This document shows positions 23,682 to 37,632 of a stretch of 64,000 nucleotides of DNA, piece after piece. Within the stretch, counting starts at the first letter, position 1, and every line of letters starts with the position of its first letter. Position numbers and translations under genes: made by a program. The stretch comes from Brachynemurus nebulosus (lineage: Eukaryota > Arthropoda > Insecta > Neuroptera > Myrmeleontidae): assembly GCA_035578155.1 (NCBI GenBank), contig JAPWDM010000003.1:70734142-70798141 (forward strand), given 5' to 3'. Under the pieces are notes generated by a model, which ran no database searches, was not told where the DNA came from, and saw only the letters and a list, made by a program, of their open reading frames with translations.

Positions 23682-24277
23682 CCCTAGAACGACAAACCTA
23701 TTTTTTCCGAACCTACAGATTTTCCGAAATACGGTATAATTCTAAATAATGTTAAATTTTATCAACATAGTTTAGTATAATTGATATTTTGTAAATTCCT
23801 AGGGTTCACTTTTTTGATGTTAGGATCTTTGATTTTTTTTCTTTTTTTGTAAACTTATATATTGTACTTATCACTGGCAGTAAAAAGTCCAGCATTTTGA
23901 GACAAAAAAATTTTTCCATATGGTTTGTTTAAAAGGGTTAAAATATAAAAATCATTACCGAAAATTATATCTAATGTTTTGTTGCAAAATTAGGTTATTA
24001 TAAGTGAATTAGAATTATTTTAGCAAGAAAAATAAAAATAACAAAACACTGACATAAACTACAAACCGGGGATAGATTTCAACCCCACACTAGGTTTTAC
24101 GTCTTCACTCCGTCACAGTAAATAAGAAACTGAAGGGTTTCCCTACCTCACCCTACTGTTAGAACTTTGAACTAAATTATGGTATAGGTATCCAGTCGAT
24201 AATGTCACTGACTAGTTTAAAAACATGGTTTAAAGTTTACCTAGAGTAGATGTGTATCCCGGTTTGTCGTTCTAGGG
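23682..24277 (+). mobile_element. piggyBac-like MITE, family CCCTAG, copy 1
   Basis: TIRs CCCTAGAACGACAAACC / GGTTTGTCGTTCTAGGG are perfect, with TTAA on both sides (23678-23681, 24278-24281). The CCCTAGAA start resembles the known piggyBac terminus (family knowledge). 596 bp, no transposase frame. The right part is related in inverse to the left part of 26867-27799. Confidence 0.88.
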
Positions 24278-24281
24278 TTAA

Positions 24282-26862
<2,581 letters not shown>

Positions 26863-26866
26863 TTAA

Positions 26867-27799
26867 CCCTAGAACGACAAATCGGGGTAGATATCTACCC
26901 CAGGTAAACTTTAAACTACGTTTTCAAATTAGTCAGTAACATTATCGACTGGACACCTATACCATAATTTAGTTCAAGGTTTTAACAGTAGAGTGAGATC
27001 GCGAGACTCTTCAGTTTCTTCTCTACTGTGAAGCTAGTGTGGGGTTGATATCTATCCCGGTTTGTAGTTTGCGTCAGTGTTTTGTGTAGGTAAGTTATTT
27101 TCACTTATAATAACCTAATTTTACAATAAAATATTAGATACCTATATAATTTTCGGTGATGGTTTTCATATTTTAAATACCCATACACTGGAAATAGCAA
27201 TAAAATTGATACGCCTTGTTTTGGCAGATGATGACGACCTGCGAGAATCACAGAATACTATAACTCCAGCGATTGTAGCGCCTTTGAATAAGTTAAATTT
27301 TTTTTTTTTACATTTTGCATGACAGAAACTGAAATATATTCTTAAAAACCAATATTTCATGTATTTTTATGCTTGATTTTTCCACATATCAAATTCCCAA
27401 TTTTTTTTAAATTTTCAAAATCCCAAATAAATAGAATTTTTTGGCAAAACATCATGATGTCTTTTTTTTTGAAGTCTTTTGTGTCCTCTTTAAAATGCCG
27501 TCTCAAATTTGAAAATCGGTTCATTAGAAAAATAGTTATCAATTTTTGTTTATTAAATGACAGTTTGACCGTTTTTGAACACTTTTAGCTATTTAAATCG
27601 ATTTTTCGCCGACTAAACTTTGATTAAATTGAATTTGTTCTTCACCATTCTCTTTAGCATGAAAAAGAGAAAAAATTAATGTACTTTTAAGTGAAATTAC
27701 TGCTGTCAGAACGATTTTACGATCAAAAATCCCGTGGCGTAAATATATACCTCGGTTTGTAGTTTAACAGTAGAATAAAATAGGTTTGTCGTTGTAGGG
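26867..27799 (-). mobile_element. piggyBac-like MITE, family CCCTAG, copy 2
   Basis: The left end CCCTAGAACGACAAA and right end TTTGTCGTTGTAGGG (one change) are flanked by TTAA (26863-26866, 27800-27803). The left 300 bp are the diverged reverse complement of the right part of 23682-24277. They share GACTGGAYACCTATACCATA-like and CACACTAG..TT blocks, which sets family and orientation. At 933 bp it is longer than copy 1 and lacks a transposase. Confidence 0.85.
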
Positions 27800-27803
27800 T
27801 TAA

Positions 27804-28312
27804 CCTCATTTTTTAAAATTTTTTCTCTAAAAATAAGTGACGGGTAAAGAAAAATTCCTTTTACTTTTTTCCGGGCCCTTTACCAACAGTTGCCCCGGCT
27901 GGGACCCCTCTCGTTGAGCCTGATCATCTGCCCAAGACAGTTTTTCTAGAATCAAACTTCAATTTCAATGAGTTTTTCAATGTACATCGTGTACGTATAA
28001 TTTAAATATACATCTACAATAATTATAATCAAAAAGGCAGCCAAAAGGAAATTATAAAACAATTTACATATATCTTATCTTGATGCACTGTGTAGCCATA
28101 TACGGCGGTTATATGGCTACAGGATACTTGCGGTAGCGATGCATACAGTTCCATTTATACAATGTATACATTTTAGATATTCATAAATAAACACATTAAT
28201 ATTTCGTTGTCTACACCGCATTGCAATTTAACAATTTAACTGGAATAATTTCACCTCTAAATCGCACTGTTGAAAGGGAAAAATCTGTTAGCTTGATCAG
28301 TAATGGGTCATA
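27804..28312. other. No gene; one short palindrome
   Basis: A perfect 11-bp stem, GTAGCCATATA / TATATGGCTAC with a 7-base CGGCGGT loop, lies at 28092-28120. A GC-rich scrap near 27870-27925 looks like repeat debris. Confidence 0.45.
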
Positions 28313-28626
28313 CACAATCAATGAAATAAGGAATAAGAAATAAGAAATAAGGAATAAGAAGTATGCCATCTAGTGACGTTGAATGGAACTTGAACGTAAC
28401 TGCCCATTGGTATATGTATTTAGGTATTTTTGTACATCAAAATTCATGAAAAAATAACGTTCATGAGGATTTTGTTTGTCACTAGAGTGAAAAAAAGCAC
28501 GAATTTTGACGTATAAAAGTACCTACATATTTATATCTATGAACAGCTACGTTAAAGTTCCACTCAACGTCACTAGGTGGCATACTTCTTATTTCTTATT
28601 TCTTATTCCTTATTTCATTGATTGTG
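28313..28626. mobile_element. 314-bp foldback MITE flanked by TA
   Basis: Inverted arms start CACAATCAATGAAATAAGG, continue through (GAAATAA)n-like units, and reach TGCCATCTAGTGACGTTGA and its counterpart. TA flanks both ends (28311-28312, 28627-28628). The AATAAGG-type mini-repeat is inside the arms and is therefore duplicated in inverse at each end. No coding capacity. Confidence 0.75.
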
Positions 28627-28660
28627 TAGACACCCTAACTTTTTATTCATTACTTTATTC

Positions 28661-29425
28661 CAGTGTTTTTCAACCTGTGGGTCGCAATTAATTTAATACT
28701 AAAACCACTGTAGTTCAGTATATAATATTTAATAGAGAAAAGATTAATTAAAGGTTACATTAATGTGATGGTTTGATACTTTCGCTTATTAAAATTTCAA
28801 AACAAATAACTGCGGCTTATTTTCAATAACAGTAAATCCGAGTTTTAAATAATTGTCGTTATATAGACACTTTTTCTTTGCCTTTCTTTCATTACGCTCA
28901 TTAGAATTTAAAGTTGACGGTTGTGTATGTCTTTCCAGAAACTCATCCATTTTCAGTGCTTACAATGAGGCCAGAATTTTGGATATTAGACAATAAAAGA
29001 CAGTGAGCAACTATTAAATAAAAAAACAAGTCAATTCAATAAATTTAAACACAATTCAAAGTGAATTCACAATTCAAAGTATTCAAAAGTGTTATCTCTT
29101 ACTCGCTTGATGCTCCACGCAGCGTTCATCACGTTGCGCAGTGTGTCGCTCACACAAGTCACGCGCGCGTTCAGAAGCTACTATAAGTCGTCAACTTCAG
29201 TGTCGATGTAAAAATATGCCTTTTTAGAGTCCTTTGTTACGTATTTAATTGACACTTAACTGAAAATAATCAATAATGATGAACGGATTCGATATTAATA
29301 ACATACAAGTAAGGTTAGAAATAGCAGAGGGTAGGGGTCGCGAAATATTTTTCTATACGAGGGGGATCGCCAAATGTTTTTCCATACCAGGGGGGTCGCG
29401 CCATAAAAAACGTTGAAAAACACTG
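28661..29425 (-). mobile_element. hAT (Charlie-like) element with perfect 8-bp TSD
   Basis: The terminus CAGTGTTTTTCAACCTGTGG is typical of Charlie-type hAT elements. The right end GTTGAAAAACACTG is its complement. CTTTATTC is duplicated exactly at 28653-28660 and 29426-29433. The 765-bp body keeps a short minus-strand transposase N-terminal remnant (28789-28950), so this is an internally deleted derivative of an autonomous element, not a de novo MITE. Confidence 0.9.
28789..28950 (-). pseudogene. hAT transposase N-terminal remnant (53 codons)
   Basis: A minus-strand ATG at 28948-28950 opens 53 codons ending at a stop at 28789-28791. The product starts MDEFLERH, has a Lys/Arg-rich patch (ERKAKKK), then YLKLGFTVIENKPQLFVL. 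That pattern (acidic start, basic patch, then a Y-L-K-x-G-F-T segment followed by a Pro-Gln) is how many Charlie-like hAT transposases and their domesticated ZBED5-type relatives begin (family knowledge, by eye). The Cys residues expected after the Pro-Gln in zinc-binding versions are absent, and the RNase H-like catalytic core is missing. It sits inside a hAT element with perfect TSDs, which supports the reading. Too short to be functional as a transposase. Confidence 0.6.
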
Positions 29426-29433
29426 CTTTATTC

Positions 29434-30036
29434 TATTATTTTATTTCGTTACTTTTGCAATGTTTTCATAAATAATTTGAAAATCATATAGACGTATAAA
29501 CACACAAAACGATAAACACATGTTGAAACTTTGCATGGTTTTTTTTCCTCAATTGGCTTGAAACTTTACTTGCAGTTTCTTAGATAGAATATCTATGTAT
29601 ATAGGGTGGTACATGAGATTTTTAAAGTTGATTAACAAATAAATTTTTCATAAAAAAATTAAGGTTGATTTCTTCGTTGATTTTTTTTTCTAACTGGTCC
29701 CATTTAGCGATGAAACAATATTGTTCAATAATCTTGTGTACTATTTTAATAAAAATAATTTCAATGATGAAAAAAAAAATTTGAATTCCGTGCTACTGTC
29801 TGAAAATTGTTTTACTCTCCACCACGAACCTCTTCGAAAAAAAAAACATCTGTACTTAACCTGTTTCCGTGCCGCCATTTTATTTTGTAAATTTCGTGAA
29901 AAAATTTTCTTGTGGACTCCATATCTCGTCTCTAACACACCCTAAAAAGTTTTATATTGGTGGCATTATTCATTACGGAAAAAAATTTTCAAATAAACCT
30001 TCTTTTCTGTCAATTTTAAAGTGATGTAACACCTTA
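29434..30036. other. No gene recognised
   Basis: AT-rich. Overlapping frames on both strands at 29721-29945 mirror each other and have no family resemblance. Confidence 0.4.
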
Positions 30037-30172
30037 ACGTTCAGTTAAACTGTAATTTGAACACTCGATTTCCTTTGGTATATATACACATATGAGCAAA
30101 TCATTGTGTTAATTAAAAATTTCATAGTGATTGAAAAATTATCAAACTGGATCGGCTGGGACTGTAACAGTT
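30037..30172 (-). repeat. tRNA-derived SINE fragment, family GATCGGCTG
   Basis: Shares with 55000-55154 both an AAACT...CACTCGATTTC block and the TAGTGATTGAAAAATTATCA...GATCGGCTGGGACT block. The latter is the complement of the tRNA-like 3' half (B-box side) seen at 54712-54825. Only the region downstream of the B box survives here. It is bounded by unrelated sequence from about 30173. Confidence 0.5.
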
Positions 30173-30733
30173 ATAAAATTAGATCGGAGTCCGTCCGTTC
30201 CGACGTCTGCCACAAACGATTTTTTTTTTTGGCAAAAATTTTTCAAAATTACTTTCGTCCATCTCACTTGATTCATAAAAAATGTTCTTACTCCAAAAAT
30301 TGGTTTTATATTCGAAGTTCTTACAGCACAATAAACTTTACCTTGAGTTTAAAAGCATACTCGGTGTCTTCAGAGGTAAAATTATCCTATCCGCGGTATA
30401 CAATATCAACTAACATTTTAATGATATAAGAATTTGATTTATTTCAGTCATTAAGCCCATGTAAATAAATTAATAATGCTGACAATAAAATTATACTTTG
30501 AACTTTTATTGTTTACTGCACTAGTGTACGTAGGTACATATTTATTGTATTTAATTAAAGCCATCTGAATGGACAGACAGACGGACGGACAGGCAAGCAA
30601 GTAAGTGAGCAGATCGAAGCATCGAACTGAGTATATGTGTTTAATAATTTATTTAATACATTTTCTTCGGCTCTTCGTTTTATTATTTTATTATATTAGT
30701 TTACTTATTTAATTTATTATTTTATATATATAC
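30173..30733. other. No gene recognised
   Basis: AT-rich. The 107-codon frame at 30106-30429 overlaps the SINE fragment and is not supported as a gene. Confidence 0.4.
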
Positions 30734-31310
30734 TAGCCGTATCCGCGACGTCGTTCGCGCAAAGCATTGTTATAAACTCAATGAGAAGTATGTAAGTGTA
30801 ATAATTATACAGAACTTGCAAAGAATAATAATTTTTGTGTAATTCTTGCACATACTCAAAATGGTTTTTCTATTTTCCCGTGGGAATCAGGAATTTTCCC
30901 GGAGTAAAAAGCATCTTAAATGTTGACCCAAGTAATAGGTTATCACCACACCAAATTTCATCAAAATTCGTCCAATAGTTTTTGCGTAATACGTGCACAT
31001 ACACAAAATGGTTTTTCTATTTTCCCGTGCGAATGAAGCATTTTCCCGGAGTAAAATGTATCTTAAATGTTGCCCTAGGTAATAGGTTATCACCACACCA
31101 AATTTTATTAAAATCCGTTCAATAGTTTTTGCCTAAAGTGTGCACATGCTCAAAATGCTTTTTCCATTTTTCCGTGGAAATGAGAAATTTTCCCGGAGTA
31201 AAATGTATTTTAGATGTTGGCCCAGGTAATAAGTTATCATCACACCAAATTTCATTAAAATCCGTCCAATAGTTATTGCGTGATGCGTGAACAGACAGAT
31301 AGACAGACAA
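30734..31310 (+). repeat. Retroposon 3'-region repeat
   Basis: Opens with CTAGCCGTATCCGCGACG and closes with a CAAATTTCATTAAAATCCGT segment followed by AATAGTTATTGCGTGATGCG and GACAGATAGACAGACAAAA. This is the wording common to 3' ends of insect non-LTR retroposons (family resemblance). No reverse transcriptase is present. It contains three tandem internal units, described separately. Confidence 0.65.
30848..31282 (+). repeat. Three tandem 147-bp units
   Basis: Units start at 30848, 30995 and 31142 (GCACATRCWCAAAATG). Each runs through TTTCCCGGAGTAAAA, AGGTTATCACCACACCAAAT and TCCRTYCAATAGTTTTTGC. The first two periods are exactly 147 bp and the third unit is near full length. Divergence between units is modest. 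This inflates the 3' region of the host retroposon repeat. Confidence 0.85.
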
Positions 31311-31777
31311 AAATTCTAAAAATCGCTGTTTTGGTATCTACATCGATAACTATTTACAGTACCAGTACAGTTTTCAAAAAATATTCCATGTACAGAAATG
31401 GTCTGGTTACAATTTTATTTTATATATATAGTATTGCTATATTATGTATATTGTGTATATTTCGTATTTGCATATTGTTGATAGTTTTTGCGTATGCTTT
31501 TAAGATTTAAATTGAATTTGAATTTTTCTGTGACAGAAAGAAACATAGGATGTTCACTGACAGGTAAAGGTTCCGAGGTCAGATTTATAAATTTTGATAA
31601 AACTTGAATGTGTTGTAAGCACAATAAAAAATAAACGAGACGTAATTGTCCTTCAGAAATTTTCCGCCTGGGGATTGAATGAATTCGATTCAAAAGTGGT
31701 CTAAAAATGTAATAGCTTACGGTGATACTTTAAAGAAAGTAAAATTTCAAATTGAACATAATTTGCTTTTGGAGATA
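31311..31777. other. No gene recognised
   Basis: AT-rich sequence with overlapping short frames on both strands; none resembles a known family. Confidence 0.4.
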
Positions 31778-32146
31778 CGACGGGTTGAACTTATCAGTTA
31801 TACTGTTTACGACAAGATGAATCCAACATTCTTGGCAGCCTCGTTCATTTTCGAGATTCTTAAATACGCAAATTATATAGTTTTCTATGTAAAATCTTCG
31901 GCTTTTTTGCAATCTATTGTAGCCTTTTATCGTAAACTTTTTTTAAATGAGATATAACCGATTTTACAGAAGAAAATAAGGATTTTTGCTGAAAATCCTT
32001 AGTTTTATCGGTATTTTATACTAAAGACTTAGTAAATCTTGATAGATACACAAAACTTTGTATCAGATGAGATAATATCGAACGAACTTGTCAAAAATGT
32101 TGGATTCATCTTGCCGTAAACAGGGCAACTAACAGATTTGACTCGT
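31778..32146. repeat. Inverted repeat with ~65-bp arms
   Basis: The left arm (31778-31845) contains AAGATGAATCCAACATTCTT. The right arm (about 32080-32146) contains its complement within ATGTTGGATTCATCTTGCC, followed by GTAAACAGG. The arms are diverged but collinear, consistent with an old foldback element. The 92-codon frame at 31679-31957 is within it and is not called. Ends and TSD not resolved. Confidence 0.6.
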
Positions 32147-32927
32147 CATATTTCCAAAACAAAAGCATCACCATTCATGGAATCCTGAAAAGGGAGGAAC
32201 TTTTGAGTCACTTTTTAGTTCCACTTAAGTGGAACAACCTTATAATATTTAGGTAAAAAATTAAAATCCTATTTTTGTCTAAAACGTTGTGATAGTCCCA
32301 CGTGTCCGTAATTTTTCCCAAAAATAGTATTAAAAATACCAAAATATCTAATTTAATCTCTATTTTATTTTCTAATTTAAATAAATTGCACCCGTTTATA
32401 TTTTAAATATAAAAAATAGACATTGTATATTTTCCCGCTAGACCTGTTTTGTTATAAGCAATTAATTTTTTTCGTTAAACAATGCAAGTGTTTAAATTGT
32501 ACAGCAACGTACAAATATATGGTGACAAAATGATATTAATACAACAAACAGAATCATAATTTGTTGATGATATCAACAGTTTTCATGGACATTTACTGGA
32601 GGCCACTATTAATTATTTATTAGGCATCAGTATAATTTATCTCAAAACATAATCTCTCAGACGGAGGAAATATCAGTCCAGTAAAATATTTGAACATGTC
32701 TGTATGTGAATACAATTTCTCATAGATACCAACGTTATAAAAACTATAAAATTAAATTTATAAAAAAAAATTAACTCGTTTAAAATAACTAGAGTACCCA
32801 GTTACAGTACACTTTTAATTAAATTTACCATATTTAATTCCTGTGAAAAAATAGCATAGATTTATGAAGTGTAGGAACATTTTTCTTTGGAAATTACTGT
32901 TGTGTGAGAAGCTTATAACGAAATATA
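32147..32927. other. No gene recognised
   Basis: AT-rich; no TIR, RNA or coding signal supported. Confidence 0.4.
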
Positions 32928-32967
32928 CAGGCTGTCTCCTTTGAGTAGTTATACAAGATTATAATGC

Positions 32968-33756
32968 GGCCTATACACGGTTCAACTTGTTGTACAACTT
33001 GGTTGAGTTGTACAACATGTTGAATCGTGTGTGGGGCAGTTGGTCAACTATTTTGGTGGTTGCATAAACGGTTGAAGTAAAATCAAAATATTTTGATTTT
33101 ACGTGGGCGGAGAAAAAGGTCTATGAACATGTTGTACTGTGTGTGGGGTAGTTGAACAACAAAACCAGTACATATATGCTGTAAAGAGTGTAAGCAACAA
33201 AATATTTACAGCGGTAACAATTGGAAAGTTTAAATATTTGATTTTGTTTGTTATTTCCAATAGCTTGCGGTGATACCGCATTTGAAAATTTTAAATTTTT
33301 GAAAGAATTTCTCGTTGCAAGAAACCTTAATGTAATTTCCAAGTGTGTTTTTGCAGAAATTGCACCACGCATAAACGTATCTTCTTTGCTTCTTAAAGGT
33401 GTTATTTTTACTAAAATGTCATTAAAAATTTCTTCGTTCATTCGTATATAATTTTTGAAATCGTTTGGTGCACGTTCACTAATTTTTTTTGTATAGTTTT
33501 TCATTAAAAAATTTTTTTCCCAACCACTCTTTGCTCTATTTTCTTTTTTTTCGTTTACTCAAGCTTTCTTTACTAATTTCTGCAATTACTGCTAAGGCAA
33601 GAATTTTATCCATAATTTTAACGAAGTTCTCTTTTTCAAAAATTGTGAATAACTAAAGTTGGACAACAAGTTGAATGAATAGTTTAATAGTGTATGGCAG
33701 ACAGTTTAACTTGTAGTACAACTAAGTTGTACAACAAGTTGAACCGTGTATGGGCC
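32968..33756 (-). mobile_element. PIF/Harbinger element, internally deleted
   Basis: The TIRs are about 33 bp with one mismatch. They read GGCCTATACACGGTTCAACT at the left and end GAACCGTGTATGGGCC at the right, both continuing into TTGTACAACTT. Further TTGTACAAC-type motifs lie just inside both ends. A minus-strand transposase fossil (33256-33613) places it in PIF/Harbinger. A 3-bp TSD expected for the group is not clear. It is 789 bp against a few kilobases for autonomous members. Confidence 0.85.
33256..33613 (-). pseudogene. PIF/Harbinger (HARBI1-like) transposase, N-terminal fossil
   Basis: The minus-strand frame from the ATG at 33502-33504 gives about 83 codons of typical HARBI1/ALP1-like transposase N-terminus: DFKNYIRMNEEIFNDIL, then a Pro-Leu linker, then AKTHLEITLRFLATRNSFKN and a segment ending SPQAIG. 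These correspond to the conserved region ahead of the first catalytic Asp (family knowledge). Upstream, a second frame from an ATG at 33611-33613 runs 25 codons to a stop at 33536-33538. The sequence then continues with basic and Trp-containing residues (SKEWLGKK) before a shift at the poly-A run near 33480-33500. So one nonsense codon and one frameshift separate the likely start from the conserved part. No DDE residues remain. The frame continues to 33121 only through unrelated sequence. It cannot encode an active transposase. Confidence 0.85.
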
Positions 33757-33916
33757 GTGTAACACTTAATAAAAGCCAAATTTTTAGGAACACCACTTTT
33801 TTCTTGGAAAAAATTTCTCAAAAGACAAACATTACCTACCTTACTATAAATAGTTGTTTAAGTAGCTAAAATCCTTTACTTAACCCAGACTCGAGCAATT
33901 ACGGAAACACCCTGTA

Positions 33917-35534
33917 CCAATTACAAACATACAAGACGTAGACAAGTTGATTTTAGTTGAAAAGAACTTTAGAAAAATTATCAATGTAAAAAGTTACCGC
34001 GTTTTTTTTTTTTGCTCTGTACATATTCTATGCTGCCATTCATCTCTCTCACCATATCACTCTGTCTCTTTCCATTATTATACTATTTTAAACAACGTCA
34101 TATACTTAGTAAATGTTTCATTTTGTATTAACGTCATTTTTCAAGCGCATATTACATAATTTTTCATTTGAAAAGTTTTTATTTAGAGAGGAAAAAATCC
34201 CGACGAAATATGTATTTATACTGTAAAATATTAACTGCAATCTTTGTGTTTGCAATCTTTTTCTCACAATCTTTTCGCTGTGATTTAATTAGAAATTTTC
34301 TGTCAGGAATTAATTTATTTTTTAGAAATAAAAGCTTTGGTACCACCGTAATTGGTGTACACTACTGACTTTTTAGCTTCAAAAGATTCCAATTTAGCCT
34401 AAAGTCATAGCTAGTTAACAGAAATATTTTTGCAGCTTTAACGAATAACGAAAACCAAAAATGTCCTAAATTTACCGAAGATTGAAAAAAACTTTTGATT
34501 TTATTTTTTGGACCTATTATCATAATTTCCGTTCGAAATTATAATAATTTTTTCGTATTATCAATCACATATTTTAAAGGATGTTTAATAAAACACGATT
34601 AAGAATTTTCGACCCTAATTGTGTCAGTATAGTTTGAGTACAAGGAAGTGTATTCGATAAACATCCAAATAAAATTAAAATTGAACTAGAAATGTTCTAG
34701 GTAGAAACTCTAGTTTGCGTGTTTTCATCAAATAAAATTTCAGACTCCCCTCGAAAAGAATATTTTCATTACCGTATTAATTTCAATTCAATTTATGTCA
34801 TCTTGAAATATAATTTGTAAACTCGTGCTGTTTTAAATTATAGGTAGACTAGTTTATTTTTAATTCGATACAGTCGCATGCATAAGTAATTAAACGATTT
34901 ATATGTATTCTTCAATTCAATGTATCGGTGACAGTTTAAATCGTGTGTATTAAGTTTCGTTAGAATATTTTTTTACTGTGAATAAAAATTTAGGAGAGAC
35001 TTTTATAGCAAAAAAAAAATGGTAGGAAACATTTCATTGATCATTTCGTTGTTAGTAACCACAATAAAAATGAAACAATAGTTTTTATTCGTAAATTTAA
35101 CTGGTTTTAAGACCATAGCAACAAAATCTAATATTAAATAATAAGTATGAATTGTACTAACTTACTTTATCGAATTTAATATTTTTTCTGAATAAATTTG
35201 TGTTTTCTACAATTCAGATTTGTTATCAAAAATTTATTTAAAAAAATACTAAAGCTCTCGTATAAAAATAAGTGACAAAATTTTGATAAAAATCTATCTG
35301 TTATATCAATGACGTTTAATAGAAATCCCGAATAGTTTACTCTTTACTATGGGTAAAGAGTAAAGGGTATGGTATTTCGAATGGGTAGGTATATTTCACG
35401 AAATTTTAGGGTATGTCAGAAATTTTGTATGAATTACCACACACAGGTGGAACCAATGTAGATTTTTCGAGTGCTAACAATTATTATATCTATGTATTTA
35501 TTTAGTTTTACTTTGTTGAATTTAGCTACATATA
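33917..35534. other. No gene recognised
   Basis: AT-rich. A short hairpin, ACTCTTTAC / GTAAAGAGT, lies near 35338-35361. No transposon ends were resolved. Confidence 0.4.
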
Positions 35535-36231
35535 GATGGGTCAGTGTAAAAGTGAACCAATTCCATAATTTTTTTTTAAATGCTTTTTTCGTTAAGCGGA
35601 GGTTTACTCGAGAGTCCTTAAAAATTATGTATTTTTCTGGAATTTTTTTCTCAAGAACGGAAGTAAATATCAATTTCAAATTTTGTCCACATATTTACTA
35701 AGTATTAAACTACACAAAAAAAGGATCCATGGAATAGTTTCTGAGTTATCGTGTCCACCAGTTCAAAAATGTAGTTTCGGGATATTATAAAGTATATATA
35801 AAGAAACGTATTTTCAAAATTTTATATTTAATACTTATTATTGCGTGAACTACGTTTTTTGAATTTTTTTTTATAGAAAGCTGGATTCGGTTAATGTGCA
35901 AGAATCTTGTTTTTAAATTATTTTCAGTAAAATCACTTTGGGAACATATTCTACACATAATTTGCTATCAATTTCGGCAAAAAAAATCGATTTTTTTTAT
36001 TAAATCTCAAGTAAACCTTCCCTTAAATTACTTTCAGCAAAATCACTTTGAGAACATACCTATTCTACACATAATTGGCTACTAATTTCTGCGAAAAAAA
36101 AATCGATTTTTTTTAACGACTCTCACGTAAACCTCCTCTTAAAGAGTTGTAATTTCTTAACCTTTAAACGCATTTTTAGAAAAAAAAAATTTTATGGATT
36201 TGGTTCACTTTTACACTGACCCCTCCATATC
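35535..36231. mobile_element. TIR element, probably TA-flanked, with internal repeats
   Basis: The ends share GGGTCAGTGTAAAAGTGAAC in inverted orientation. TA is found at 35533-35534 and 36232-36233 if a small gap in the outermost bases is allowed. Inside, a block of about 100 bp is repeated in tandem: TCAGTAAAATCACTTTGGGA near 35925 and its relative near 36036, each followed by ACACATAATT and a poly-A ATCGATTTTTTT run. TTTACTCGAGAGTCCTTA near 35603 is matched in inverse near 36115, extending the terminal inverted repeats. Confidence 0.65.
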
Positions 36232-36233
36232 TA

Positions 36234-37317
36234 TGGTGACTAATGCACTTAATTTTGATTAAATTTATTCAATTATTACAAATAATAAAAAGCAGAATTA
36301 TAATCTCATTGCTTTGGTTTTTTTTTTTTTTTTTAGTTCAAATGCATTGCACATCCCAATGGTACAAGATATTATCAGATTAAGTGCACAATTTTATTTG
36401 GAAACATATTTTTAATACAGCGCTGCATAATAAATTGTTGTTACTTTACAAAAAATATGGGTTGGGTAGATTTGCCTCTAGTTACTAGCATTTACTATAG
36501 TACCAGAAAATACTAGAGTGTTATAGTTGGCATCGCGTTCCATATTACCGTCTCCTTTTTAATATTTTAAAAACTAAACGGATGAATAAGAGAATCCTGT
36601 TATGTGCTGCCTTCTGATGGTATATTTTAACAACTTATGTACACTTGTAAAATGTATATATCTACGATCCTATAGTGAAGCTAGAGAGTATAGGTAGGTG
36701 TAGGTATTCCTTCTTGGGTTGGTTTTTGTTCAGTTTAACATTCGTATATTTTGAAAAATAAGAAAAACTACTAGGATTTATTGTGTTGTATTTCTCTTAG
36801 GTGATTTTGTTTGGAGGTACAGGTTCAGACATATAATATGTGGCTAAGTATTCTGTATAGAGAATGTCAACGTTGACGCTTTGACTCTATATGTACTTAC
36901 AGTTTCCTTTGATAAGGATACGTGCAGGCGATATTCCTCCAATTAGGGTTAGGCGCAATAAATAACTGTCGCTACCATCAACAAGTACAATATACATATA
37001 TTTCGCTCAGTAATTTTTTTATTTCCAAATATTTCGTTGATTTTTATAGTCAATTTCAAACACCGATAATGTTAAAAATACGCTGCCAATGGTGTGTGAT
37101 ACACAGCTTTCTCGTACTCGTAAAAGAATTTAAAACAGTATTCTACCAAATATATATACCGTGAAATTTTATTTTCGCCTTCAAGTATATAAAAAATTGT
37201 TGCAACTCAAAATACTTAAAGGCTAACTTATAAAATAATAGCAAAAATATTTTAGAAACTAACCCCCAAAATACTTGAAAAATTTGAGCGAAGTGGGGCT
37301 AGCAGTAAATAAGATAT
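36234..37317. other. No gene recognised
   Basis: AT-rich with an 18-base T run near 36317. The frame at 36922-37164 has no family resemblance. Confidence 0.4.
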
Positions 37318-37632
37318 TGACATTTAATGGAATTTCATGGTAGCATCGTGGATACTATTAATCTGAATGCAATGAAATTTGTAAGGGACCATCTAGGCAC
37401 CAGACCGCATAATTTCTGACAATTTTATAAAAAAGAATTGAATAGTTTAGAAGTTATGCCACTTGGTGCAATTTAGTATATTGATGGAATGAGATGGTAG
37501 CGGTCTAGCTACCGTTACTCCGATTTCGATTAAATTCATAGTAGGCCATATAGGAACCAAACTGCATAATTTCTGAAAATTTCATTAAAAACAATCGAAT
37601 AGTTCAGAAGTTATGCCACTTGGTGTCAATTT
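37318..37632 (+). repeat. Two tandem ~160-bp retroposon-tail-like units
   Basis: Both units contain CGCATAATTTCTGA (or GCATAATTTCTGAAAATTTC), then a RAATTGAATAGTT / AATCGAATAGTT segment and AGAAGTTATGCCACTTGGTG. They differ by many substitutions and small indels, so the duplication is old. The phrasing resembles 3' regions of non-LTR elements. Confidence 0.65.

Larger units (their letters stand above)
32928..33914. mobile_element. TA-flanked small MITE, split by a Harbinger insertion
   Basis: The ends CAGGCTGTCTCCTTTG (left) and GGAAACACCCTG (right) are imperfect inverted repeats. TA flanks both (32926-32927, 33915-33916). Without the inner insertion (32968-33756) only about 200 bp remain. 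The CAGGGTGT-type end is common in insect mariner-like MITEs (family resemblance). Confidence 0.5.

Noticed and set aside
28311..28370. AATAAGG/AAATAAG mini-repeat as a microsatellite
   Set aside because: It belongs to the arms of the TA-flanked foldback element and is mirrored at its other end.
31679..31957. 92-codon frame at the 31.7-kb inverted repeat
   Set aside because: It lies across an arm of the foldback and its translation resembles no family; the opposite strand is also open.
33121..33255. C-terminal extension of the Harbinger frame
   Set aside because: After SPQAIG the translation no longer resembles the family and runs into the TIR region; it is a read-through of the deletion junction.
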